A DNA stretch of 45,121 bases from DATIKM01 sp035477595 (GTDB lineage: Bacteria; Armatimonadota; Chthonomonadetes; Chthonomonadales; CAJBBX01), in contig DATIKM010000130.1 of NCBI GenBank assembly GCA_035477595.1, forward strand, positions 1 to 45,121, in the 5' to 3' direction. Of this stretch, positions 33,688 to 41,122 are shown one piece after another; position 1 is the first letter of the stretch; each line of letters begins with the position of its first letter. The translations under genes and the position numbers were made by a program. The notes beneath the pieces are model-generated. The model was given only the letters and a program-made list of their open reading frames with translations, made no database searches and was not told where the DNA came from.

Positions 33688-36396
33688 CTACCGGATCGGC
33701 GACATGTCGGCCCAGTTAGCGCCCGCCGTCGCGTCGACGCGCAGAGGCACGCTGAGCTCGTACGCACCCTCCATGCATTGGCCGATCACGCGCGCTGCTT
33801 CCGCTTCGGAGCCTTCCGGAACAGCGATGAGGAGGTCGTCGTGCACCTGCAGGAGCATTCGCCAAGGCGCCCTCTCGGCTGACAGCCTGCGGTCGACGGC
33901 GATCATCGCCAGCTTCATGATATCTGCCGCCGCCCCCTGGATGGGCATGTTAACGGCGGCGCGCTCCGCAGCCTCCCGCACCGTCCGGTTGCTGCTCCGC
34001 ACATCCGGCACGTAACGCCGCCGCCCGAGCGGCGTCTGGACGAAGCCGGTGCGCCTCGCCCCCTCAATGGTCGACCTTGTGTACTCCTGCACGCCGGGAA
34101 ACTGCTCGAAGTAGCCACGCTTGAATGCGCGCGCCTCATCCCGCGAGATGCCAAGGCTTGCGGCCAGGCCAAAGTCGCTCTGGCCATATATGACTGCGAA
34201 GTTCACCGTCTTCGCGCGCGACCGCATCTCGCGCGTGACCTCCCCCGCTGGCACGCCAAACAGGCGCACGGCGGTCGCGGTGTGAATGTCCTCACCGCGG
34301 TGGAATGCCGCCAGCATCTCCGGGTCCTGGGTGCAGTGCGCGAACACGCGAAGCTCTATCTGGGAGTAGTCGCAGGCGAGAAGCACATGCCCGCGCGGCG
34401 CCACGAAGGCCGAGCGTATGCGCCGCCCCGCCTCGGACCGCACCGGGATGTTCTGCAGGTTGGGATCGCTGGAGGAGAGCCGCCCGGTGGCGGTCCCTGT
34501 CTGATGCAGCGACGTGTGGATCCGGCCGGTCTCCGGGTCCACAAGCCGGGGCAGCGCATCCGCGTAGGTGCTCTTGAGCTTGGTTAGCTCCCGGTACTCC
34601 AGGATGCGCGCCGCGATCTCGTACTCGCCCGCGAGCGACTCCAGCAGATTGGCGCGCGTCGAGTACCCGGTCTTGGTCTTCTGGCCGGTGGGCAGCCCGA
34701 GCTTCTCGAACAGCACCTGCTGCAATTGCTGGGTCGAGCCGATGAGAAACTCCTCGCCGGCCAGCTCGTATATGCGCGCGGCCGCCAACGCAACCCCATG
34801 CTCCAGCTCCGCCGAGATGGACGCCAGCCTTCCCGTGTCGACCGGCACCCCTTCGCGCTCCATGGCGGCCAAAATGGGCACGAGCGGCATCTCGATCCGG
34901 CTGAACACATCGGCTAGGCCCTCGGCCTCAAGCCGCGCTGCGAGCCGGGGCGCCAGCGCGAGCATGACCGCCGCCTCGTGGGCGGCTGCCTCTGCCCCTC
35001 CGGCACCGCGAACCGAACCCGCGTACTCCGGCGCATGCTCGAGCACTGCCCTGTCGATGGCGTATTCCGAGCGGCCCGGCTGCAGCAGGTAGCACGCAAC
35101 CTGCCCATCGAACGTCGGTGGCGGGAGCGCGCATCCGTGACGATCCATCGCCAGGAGCGCCCGCTTGGCATCCCACGCGCACCAGCGCCGCTCGCCAGCC
35201 AGGGCATCGACGACCACGGTCGGCGAGACGCCAAACACCCGCTCCACAGGCTCGCTGAAGAGGTGGGCCGTCGGCGCCGCCGACGGCGCGGTGGCGGCCT
35301 GCCATGCGTGGCCGGGCCGGACTGCCAACCCGATGGCCAGCACATCGGACTTCCGCGCAGGCTGCTGGTCGGTGTGCAGCCCGATCGCGGCCAGGTCCGC
35401 GCGCCGCAGGGCCAGCAGCGCCGTGTCCAGAGCATTGCGCGAATCGATAGTCTCGACGGAGATTGGGCATTCGGTGACCGCCACCGTGACCGCAGGCTCC
35501 GGCAGACGGCTCGCCAGCGTGCGAAACTCAAGGTCATCGAACAGCGCCCGCACGCGAGCCCAGGTCTCGGCGGTGGGCGTGTACGGCTGCACCACCTGGC
35601 CGCACGGCGCCTGCGTGTCGATTGTGGCGAGGCGAAGAGAGAGACGGGCCTGGTCCGCCCGGTCGATGAGGGCCTGTCGGACCTTACGGTCGGTGGCCGT
35701 TCGCTCCGGCAGGCTCTCGGCCTGCGACAGGACCTCCTCCAGCGAGCCGTACTGCCCCAGCAGGCGAACCGCAGTAACCTTGCCAACTCCAGGCACGCCG
35801 GGAATGTTGTCGGACGTGTCGCCCACGAGGGCCTTGTAGTCCGCCATGCGCTCTGGCGGAACGCCATACTTCTCTCGGACACGCGCCGCGTCGAAGGCAT
35901 CCATCTCCGTGACGCCCGTGCGCGTCATGCGGACGATCACGCCGTCACGCACCAGCTGGAGCTGGTCCGAGTCGCCGGTCACGATCACCACATCGTAGCC
36001 GGCGGCGCTTCCCGACACGCTCAGGGCGCCTATAAGGTCATCCGCCTCGTAGCCCGGCGCCTCGGCAGACGGGATGCCGAAGGCGCTCACCAGATCCCGC
36101 GCGCCCCTGAACTGGGCGCGCAGGTCCTCGGCGATCTCTGGGCGATGGGCTTTGTACTCCGGGAAGAGCGCATCACGGAAGGTGGGGCCGGGCGCATCCC
36201 ACGCCACCGCGATGGCCTCCGGGCGCTCCTGCTCGAGCAGCGTAAGGAGCATGTTGGCGAAGCCCCGTACGGCGCCGGTCGGGCGGCCGTCTGACGTGGC
36301 GAAGAAGGGCCCAGGCGTCAGGTACGCGCGAAACAGCAGGCTGTACCCGTCGATGAGGACCAGCCTCGGCCGGCTGGTCGGGCTCTCGGTTGCCAT
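33688..36396 (-). CDS. polA: DNA polymerase I
   Basis: A 902-residue repair and primer-removal polymerase (E. coli: 928). The 5'-nuclease domain (about 1-290) has VLIDGYSLLFRAYL, AVAWDAPGPTFR, YEADDLIGAL, VTGDSDQLQLV and GDTSDNIPGVPGVGKVTAV. The middle 3'-5' exonuclease domain (about 310-490) lacks the DxE pair and other acidic ligands, so proofreading is probably absent. The polymerase domain is intact: motif A LLACDYSQIELRVFAH with D676, motif B RSRAKTVNFAVIYGQ, and motif C VHDD with D853. Motif C has Asp854 where family members usually have Glu. The gene lies downstream of rnpB and upstream of rpsA. Confidence 0.96.
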   Translation of the reverse strand: MATESPTSRPRLVLIDGYSLLFRAYLTPGPFFATSDGRPTGAVRGFANMLLTLLEQERPEAIAVAWDAPGPTFRDALFPEYKAHRPEIAEDLRAQFRGARDLVSAFGIPSAEAPGYEADDLIGALSVSGSAAGYDVVIVTGDSDQLQLVRDGVIVRMTRTGVTEMDAFDAARVREKYGVPPERMADYKALVGDTSDNIPGVPGVGKVTAVRLLGQYGSLEEVLSQAESLPERTATDRKVRQALIDRADQARLSLRLATIDTQAPCGQVVQPYTPTAETWARVRALFDDLEFRTLASRLPEPAVTVAVTECPISVETIDSRNALDTALLALRRADLAAIGLHTDQQPARKSDVLAIGLAVRPGHAWQAATAPSAAPTAHLFSEPVERVFGVSPTVVVDALAGERRWCAWDAKRALLAMDRHGCALPPPTFDGQVACYLLQPGRSEYAIDRAVLEHAPEYAGSVRGAGGAEAAAHEAAVMLALAPRLAARLEAEGLADVFSRIEMPLVPILAAMEREGVPVDTGRLASISAELEHGVALAAARIYELAGEEFLIGSTQQLQQVLFEKLGLPTGQKTKTGYSTRANLLESLAGEYEIAARILEYRELTKLKSTYADALPRLVDPETGRIHTSLHQTGTATGRLSSSDPNLQNIPVRSEAGRRIRSAFVAPRGHVLLACDYSQIELRVFAHCTQDPEMLAAFHRGEDIHTATAVRLFGVPAGEVTREMRSRAKTVNFAVIYGQSDFGLAASLGISRDEARAFKRGYFEQFPGVQEYTRSTIEGARRTGFVQTPLGRRRYVPDVRSSNRTVREAAERAAVNMPIQGAAADIMKLAMIAVDRRLSAERAPWRMLLQVHDDLLIAVPEGSEAEAARVIGQCMEGAYELSVPLRVDATAGANWADMSPIR

Positions 36397-36618
36397 TTGC
36401 CTCGACCACCTCCGCTCTGCTGCTTACCGTTCGCCCCTACCAGCGCAAGCGATCCGTCCGCGGGGAAGCCTGACGGCGCTGGGCCGTGGGCGGGCTGGCG
36501 CACCCGCGCAGGCGCAGGAAGCCGCGGTTGCGGCGGGCGAGGCCACGGGCTGCGCGGTCTCTTGCGCACCCGCCTGGCGCGATGTGGCGCCGATGAACGA
36601 AGGGCCGGCTACGGGGGA
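36397..36618 (-). other. 222-bp spacer between rnpB and polA
   Basis: No gene is seen. A weak 5-bp hairpin (36576-36580 with 36587-36591) lies past rnpB. I saw no clear polA promoter, so polA may be read through from rnpB. Confidence 0.35.
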
Positions 36619-36994
36619 GTGGCAGAAGGTCTGTAAGCCGGGTTCTGTATTTGTGTGGCCATCTCTCTGGGACCGCGATTGCTCGCGGCCTCGTGCGACT
36701 CCACCCGGAGGGTCCGCGGGCCGCATCATCCCCTCCGTACCGAGTCTTGCTCCCGGTGGGGTTTGGCAGGCCGACCGGTCTCCCGGCCGCCGGTGCGCTC
36801 TTACCGCACCTTTTCACCGTTGCCGCCGGCGGCGCCGCCTACCTGGGCAGGCGCGCACGGCCGCCGGCTGTGTGTTTTCTGTGCCACTTTCCGTCGGGTC
36901 GCCCCGCCCGGACGCTATCCGGCACCGTGCCCTGTGGAGCCCGGACTTTCCTCCCCGGTCCAAAGACCGGGGCGGCCACCCGACCTTCTGCCAC
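36619..36994 (-). ncRNA. rnpB: RNase P RNA, bacterial class A
   Basis: The catalytic RNA of RNase P, which trims tRNA 5' leaders. Ends were set by the P1 helix: 13 bases at 36982-36994 pair exactly with 36619-36631. Read on the minus strand it contains the universal GAGGAAAGTCCGGGCTCC block, the GGTGAAAAGGTGCGGTAAGA block, AGAGCGCACCG, and a 3' ACAGAACCCGGCTTA. Its 376-nt length fits class A. A sigma-70 promoter lies directly upstream and puts the start at the P1 5' end. Confidence 0.97.
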
Positions 36995-36998
36995 ACGC

Positions 36999-37027
36999 AT
37001 TCTATCACGGGCAGACCGAATCTTCAA
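36999..37027 (-). promoter_or_regulatory. rnpB promoter
   Basis: Minus strand: -35 TTGAAG (37022-37027), 17-bp spacer, -10 TAGAAT (36999-37004). The predicted start is at the 5' base of rnpB P1. Confidence 0.88.
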
Positions 37028-37036
37028 CGCTGGGGG

Positions 37037-37065
37037 TTGCCATCCGTGAGAGGGCTATGTATAAT
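37037..37065 (+). promoter_or_regulatory. Promoter of the sigma factor gene
   Basis: Plus strand: -35 TTGCCA (37037-37042), 17-bp spacer, perfect -10 TATAAT (37060-37065). It is back-to-back with the rnpB promoter, with 9 bp between the -35 boxes. Leader about 100 nt. Confidence 0.88.
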
Positions 37066-37170
37066 GCTCGCTGAGTACCAGACCACCTCGATTCCTCACT
37101 CCGCGGGTGCCTGACGGCCCTCGCGCGACCGCTGTCCTCAGCCCAACGCTACCATCTCTGGGAGAGCAGT

Positions 37171-37860
37171 GTGGACATCGACGTAATGCACCGACTGAGG
37201 CCTACCCACCTCCGCTACATGGAAATGTCGGACCGCGAGGTCGTTGCGAAGGCCCAGTTGCATGAGGACGAGGCCGCTGAGTTCCTCCTCTACAAGTACC
37301 GCAACCTGGTGCGCAACAAGGTTAAGTCCTACTTCTTGGTCGGCGCTGAGAAGGAGGACTTGCTTCAGGTGGGGATGATCGGCCTCTGGCAGGCGATTGT
37401 GGACTTCCAGTGCGATCGGGCGATCTCGTTCCCCGCCTTTGCCAAGGTGTGCATCCAGCGCCACATCATCACTGCCATCAAGACGGCGACCCGGCAGAAG
37501 CAGATGCCTCTCAACCTGTCCCTCTCGCTGGAGTCGCCAGCCGAAGACGGCGGGCCTGACTGGAGCCTCTCCGATATTCTGTCCTCATCGGAGATGCAGG
37601 ACCCCGTTGATCTCCTCCTTCAGAGCGAAGACACCAAGAGCCTCCACGAGATGCTGCACCAGATGCTGTCCGACTTCGAGTGGCGCGTGCTGGCCCGCTA
37701 CCAGATCGGCAAGTCGTACCGCGAGATCGCCAGCGAGCTGCAGTGCAAGACGAAGTCCGTGGACAATGCCCTGGCGCGGATCAAGCGCAAGGTGGCCTCG
37801 GTCCCGCTCGGGATGGCAAATCTGAGCGAGCTCTTGGTGCACTCCGCCGTCCGGCACTGA
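37171..37860 (+). CDS. SigH-like RNA polymerase sigma factor (sigma-70 family)
   Basis: A 229-residue alternative sigma factor starting at GTG 37171 with GGGAG upstream. Region 2 (about 30-100) reads VRNKVKSYFLVGAEKEDLLQVGMIGLWQAI, then FPAFAKVCIQRHIITAIKTATRQKQMPLN. This matches Firmicutes sigma-H (Spo0H), including the shared segment IITAIKTATRQK. Region 4 (about 150-215) has WRVLARYQIGKSYREIASEL and CKTKSVDNALARIKRK, the helix-turn-helix for the -35 element. It uses a housekeeping-type promoter shared back-to-back with rnpB. Sporulation cannot be inferred; sigma-H-like factors also occur in non-sporing phyla as a stationary-phase or general regulator. Confidence 0.92.
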   Translation: MDIDVMHRLRPTHLRYMEMSDREVVAKAQLHEDEAAEFLLYKYRNLVRNKVKSYFLVGAEKEDLLQVGMIGLWQAIVDFQCDRAISFPAFAKVCIQRHIITAIKTATRQKQMPLNLSLSLESPAEDGGPDWSLSDILSSSEMQDPVDLLLQSEDTKSLHEMLHQMLSDFEWRVLARYQIGKSYREIASELQCKTKSVDNALARIKRKVASVPLGMANLSELLVHSAVRH

Positions 37861-37895
37861 GCCTCGCAGGGCCGGGCGCGTCGGAGACGCCACAA

Positions 37896-37917
37896 AGGGG
37901 AGCCGACTGGCTCCCCT
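37896..37917. terminator. Bidirectional terminator
   Basis: A 9-bp stem (37896-37904 and 37909-37917) with a 4-nt GACT loop lies between the convergent sigma gene and isochorismatase-type gene. Confidence 0.75.
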
Positions 37918-37950
37918 CTCCTGTGCCCGATACGTCGCGCACCGTGTGAT

Positions 37951-38523
37951 CTAACGCACCAGCCGCAGCACCTCGCTGAACTCCGGCGTGCCCGCCTCGT
38001 AAAGAGCCTCGAACAGCGCCATCTCCGCGGTCGTGATCTGCACGCCCGCTCGCTCCATGCGCGCCAGGCCAAACTCCCAGTTCGCCTGCGTACGGGATGC
38101 CACGGCGTCGGCAGCGACATGCACCTGGAAGCCACGCGCCAGAAGGTCATGGGCCGTCTGGTGCACGCAGATGTGCGTCTCCAGCCCACAGATCAGCACC
38201 TGGCGGCGGCCAGATCGGACGATGTCCGAGAAGCATGCATCGCTGCCCACACAGCTGAAGGTCATCTTGTCGACGGGAACGCACTGCTGGGGTACGCGCG
38301 CAGCGATCTCGGACGTCAGGCCGCCCATCCGCCGCGCGTTCTGGAGCGTCGGCACCACAGGTATGCGCAGCGCGCGGGCGGCGTCGAGCAGCAGGCACGC
38401 GTTGCGCACGAGGCGGTCGCGCTCGTACATGGTGTTCAGGAACGGGTCCTGCAGATCGACGACCAGCAGGAGCGTGTCGTCGGCGCGGAGCAGCGCAGGG
38501 CTGCGGTCGGGTGGCGTTAACAC
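37951..38523 (-). CDS. Isochorismatase-family cysteine hydrolase
   Basis: A 190-residue cytoplasmic hydrolase from the GTG at 38523, chosen because GGGGAGG lies eight bases upstream and the length then matches the family (the frame continues to 38652). The Asp-Lys-Cys catalytic set is visible: LLLVVDLQDPFLN, VDKMTFSCVGSDAF-like segment with Lys, and CGLETHICVHQTAHDLL with the nucleophilic Cys. Members hydrolyse isochorismate, nicotinamide or other amides; none can be chosen here. It follows ruvA by 143 bp on the same strand, so may share the hisG-ruvA transcript. Confidence 0.88.
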   Translation of the reverse strand: MLTPPDRSPALLRADDTLLLVVDLQDPFLNTMYERDRLVRNACLLLDAARALRIPVVPTLQNARRMGGLTSEIAARVPQQCVPVDKMTFSCVGSDACFSDIVRSGRRQVLICGLETHICVHQTAHDLLARGFQVHVAADAVASRTQANWEFGLARMERAGVQITTAEMALFEALYEAGTPEFSEVLRLVR

Positions 38524-38666
38524 GGGCACGACCTCCCCAGGGGCAACGGCCCTCGGCGTCCAGCGCGGCGCGCGCGGCTTCACGCGCCGTCCCATCCCAC
38601 CTGCCCCCCGGCGTGGGCCGGGCGTACGCGGAGACCCCGGCCAACCTGCCACAGCGCGATCGGAAC

Positions 38667-39284
38667 CTACCGCCGGGCCGACTTCGAGAGCATCGCGAGC
38701 GCAGCGCGTATAAGCGCGGCTGGCTCGCCGCCCAGACTCGTCTCGCCCAAGACGCGGTCGGCAGCGCGACGTGAGTCGGCCCGGCTGTAGCCAAGGCCCA
38801 CCAGCGCCTCCACCACGTCGTCGAGAACTGCAGCGCGCCCGTCTCCGCCTTCGCCGGCAGCGACGCGGCTAGCGAACACAAGCTCCGCGGCCCGGTCGCC
38901 CAGCTCAAGGATCACGCGCTGGGCAAGCTTCGCGCCCACACCGGGCACGCCCGTGAGCGAGCGCGTGTCGCCGGACGCGATGGCATGCGCGAGTGCGGCG
39001 CCCCCGAGAACGCTCAGCATCGAGAGCGCGACCTTGGGGCCCACACCGGTGACCCCCGTGAGCATCATGAAGAGCGCCTGCTCCTCGGTCGTCGCGAAGC
39101 CATAGAGCGCCCAGTCGTCCTCCCGCACAACCGTGGTGACGTGCAGGAATGCCTGCTCCCCTTCGGCCGGCAGTGCTGACAGGACAGTCAGCGGAACGAA
39201 CACCCGGTACCCCACCCCGTGGACGTCGACGACCACGGCGTTCCCGTCCACCCGGGTGACGGCGCCACGGAGGTGCGCGATCAT
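38667..39284 (-). CDS. ruvA: Holliday junction branch-migration protein RuvA
   Basis: A 205-residue protein that binds four-way DNA junctions as a tetramer and loads the RuvB motor. Domain I (about 1-64) is the OB-fold MIAHLRGAVTRVDGNAVVVDVHGVGYRV. Domain II (about 65-140) has two helix-hairpin-helix motifs: LTGVTGVGPKVALSMLS and LTGVPGVGAKLAQRVILEL. Domain III (about 155-200) is the RuvB-binding helix bundle (DDVVEALVGLGYSRADSRRAA). Length matches the family. ruvB and ruvC are not adjacent in this window. It starts 25 bp past hisG and is probably co-transcribed with it. Confidence 0.97.
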   Translation of the reverse strand: MIAHLRGAVTRVDGNAVVVDVHGVGYRVFVPLTVLSALPAEGEQAFLHVTTVVREDDWALYGFATTEEQALFMMLTGVTGVGPKVALSMLSVLGGAALAHAIASGDTRSLTGVPGVGAKLAQRVILELGDRAAELVFASRVAAGEGGDGRAAVLDDVVEALVGLGYSRADSRRAADRVLGETSLGGEPAALIRAALAMLSKSARR

Positions 39285-39309
39285 GGATGGAGGCGCCTCA
39301 CCGGCATCA

Positions 39310-40182
39310 CTAGTAGATCACCTTGTTCAGCGGGTACTCCACGAGACCCTCTCCGCCCGCGCGCTTCAGCCGCGGGATCAGGTCTCTCACGACGCGCTCC
39401 TCGACGATGATCTCCAGCGCGACCCAGTGGTCATCGGCAAGCGGAGAGACCGTCGGCCGCCGCAAAGCGGGGAGGATGCCATAGACCTCGGCGAGCGCCG
39501 CCCTGGGCACGTTCATCTTGAGGCCCACTAGCTGCTCGGCGTTCAGCGCGCCCCGCAGCAGCATCGAGAGGTTCTCTATCTTGGCGCGCTTCCACTCATC
39601 CTGCCACGATTGCCGGCCCGCGATGAGCCGTGTCGTGGACGTGAGGATCGTGTCGAGAACACGAAGGTTGTGGGCGCGCAATGAGCTTCCGGTCTCCGTG
39701 TTCACGACAATGGCGTCGACCAGTTCAGGAACCTTGATCTCGCAGGCCCCCCACGAGAACTCCACGGAAGCCTTGACCCCCTGGGCCTCCAGGTAGCGCT
39801 CCGTGAGCCTCAGGTACTCGGTCGCGATCCGCTTGCCGGACAGGTCCGCCACAGACGCGTAGGGGGAGTCCGCGCTCACCGCCATCACGACCCGGATTGG
39901 ATCCAGCGTCGCCTTGGAGTAGACGAACTCCGCGACCTCCACGACATCCGACCCGTTGTCCTCGATCCAGTCCTTGCCGGTGAGCCCCGCGTCGAGGATG
40001 CCGTTCTCCACGTAGCGCGGAATCTCCTGAGGCCGAATGAGGAGCGCGTCGACCTCAGGGTCGTCCGACGTTGGATGGTACGACCTGCTCGAGTTGGCGC
40101 GGAACTCGTACCCCGCCTTACGGAACAGGGCTAGAGTCGCCTCCTGCAGGCTTCCCTTCGGCAGGCCCAGTCGAAGCTTCAC
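39310..40182 (-). CDS. hisG: ATP phosphoribosyltransferase, long form
   Basis: A 290-residue enzyme of the first step of histidine synthesis, joining ATP and phosphoribosyl pyrophosphate. It starts KLRLGLPKGSLQEATLALF and has DALLIRPQEIPRYVENGILDAGLTGKDWI, RIATEYLRLTERYL and IVVNTETGSSLRAHNLRVLD. Residues about 215-290 are the regulatory HisG-C domain (GLKMNVPRAALAEVYGILPAL, ALEIIVEE), which in long-form enzymes binds histidine for feedback inhibition and makes HisZ unnecessary. The GTG at 40182 has GGGAGGAA eight bases upstream. Other his genes are not here, so the pathway is scattered. Confidence 0.96.
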   Translation of the reverse strand: MKLRLGLPKGSLQEATLALFRKAGYEFRANSSRSYHPTSDDPEVDALLIRPQEIPRYVENGILDAGLTGKDWIEDNGSDVVEVAEFVYSKATLDPIRVVMAVSADSPYASVADLSGKRIATEYLRLTERYLEAQGVKASVEFSWGACEIKVPELVDAIVVNTETGSSLRAHNLRVLDTILTSTTRLIAGRQSWQDEWKRAKIENLSMLLRGALNAEQLVGLKMNVPRAALAEVYGILPALRRPTVSPLADDHWVALEIIVEERVVRDLIPRLKRAGGEGLVEYPLNKVIY

Positions 40183-40233
40183 GCGCCGGATTCCTCCCGC
40201 GAGGCCGCTCAGCCGGACCTCGCGCCACGCCCT

Positions 40234-40285
40234 ACTATACCCCCGGCTCCAGCGCACGCTGGCCCACGGGCCGGTGTGCTACAAT
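40234..40285. promoter_or_regulatory. Divergent promoter region, hisG / SDR gene
   Basis: Minus strand -10 TATAGT at 40234-40239 faces hisG; plus strand extended -10 TGCTACAAT ending 40285 faces the SDR gene. Neither has a clear -35 box. Confidence 0.5.
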
Positions 40286-40369
40286 ACGCTCGCCGCCTGC
40301 CCCATCATCCTATCTTCCATGGCCGTCAGCTCGCCACGGCGTTGCGGCGGCCCGAGGAGCGCTCTCCTC

Positions 40370-41122
40370 ATGCGGTACCCCTGGACGAAGGCCATCGTGG
40401 TGGGGGCATCCTCCGGCATGGGCGCACGCGTCGCTGAGCTGCTCGCAGAGGCAGGCTGCTCTGTGGTGCTCGTGGCCCGACGCGCCGCCGAGCTCGAGGA
40501 CCTCGCGCGCCGCATCAACGAGCGCGCGGGCCGTCCTCTGGCGCAGCCCCTCGCACACGATGTGACCGACTACGATGAGGTGCCCGCGCTCTTCCAGCAG
40601 ACGTGCGCCACTCTGGGCGGTCTCGACGCCATCTTCTACACGGCCGGCGTCATGCCGCCGATCGGCGAGGAGGAGTACGAGCACGCCAAGGACCGGGGTA
40701 TTGTCGAGGTCAACCTCCTGGGTGCCATGGCGTGGCTGAACGAGGCCGCACTGCGCTTCGGCCGCGAGCGACAGGGCACCATCGTCGCGGTGTCCTCCGT
40801 TGCCGGCGACCGCGGCCGCAAGGGAAACCCCGCCTACTGCGCCTCGAAAGCGGGCCTAAACGCCTATATGGAGGCCATCCGGAACCGCGTGGCGCGGTCT
40901 GGGGTCGCCGTGGTTACGGTTAAGCCGGGCCCGGTGGAGACGCCGATGACCCAAGCCCTCGGTCGCCGGCCGATGATGGTGTCCGTGGACGTCGCGGCGC
41001 GGGGCATCCTCCGGGCTGCCGCCAGAAGGCGCGGAGAGGCCTACGTGCCCGGTAAGTGGCGGATGGTCATGTGGGTCCTTCGCCACATCCCTTCGCCGCT
41101 CTTCCGCCGGATGAACGTATGA
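40370..41122 (+). CDS. SDR-family oxidoreductase, DprE2-like
   Basis: A 250-residue short-chain dehydrogenase from the ATG at 40370 (GAGGAG ten bases upstream; the frame begins earlier). The NAD(P) motif is GASSGMG at residues 10-16, with basic RRAAELEDLARR after beta-2 suggesting NADPH. FYTAGVMPP holds the structural Asn/Thr position. The catalytic Ser is in AVSSVAG and the YxxxK pair is Y156/K160 in YCASKAG. Its stop overlaps the next gene's ATG by four bases, so the two are translationally coupled. Because that neighbour resembles DprE1, this is a candidate for the reductase half of the decaprenylphosphoryl-ribose 2'-epimerase pair. An unrelated SDR role remains possible. Confidence 0.85.
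   Translation: MRYPWTKAIVVGASSGMGARVAELLAEAGCSVVLVARRAAELEDLARRINERAGRPLAQPLAHDVTDYDEVPALFQQTCATLGGLDAIFYTAGVMPPIGEEEYEHAKDRGIVEVNLLGAMAWLNEAALRFGRERQGTIVAVSSVAGDRGRKGNPAYCASKAGLNAYMEAIRNRVARSGVAVVTVKPGPVETPMTQALGRRPMMVSVDVAARGILRAAARRRGEAYVPGKWRMVMWVLRHIPSPLFRRMNV

Noticed and set aside
31988..34015. Plus-strand open frame of 675 codons
   Set aside because: Antisense to rpsA and the end of polA, both certain; low-complexity shadow typical of high-GC DNA.
36576..36591. Small hairpin as the rnpB terminator
   Set aside because: Only 5 bp and no T-run; too weak to call.
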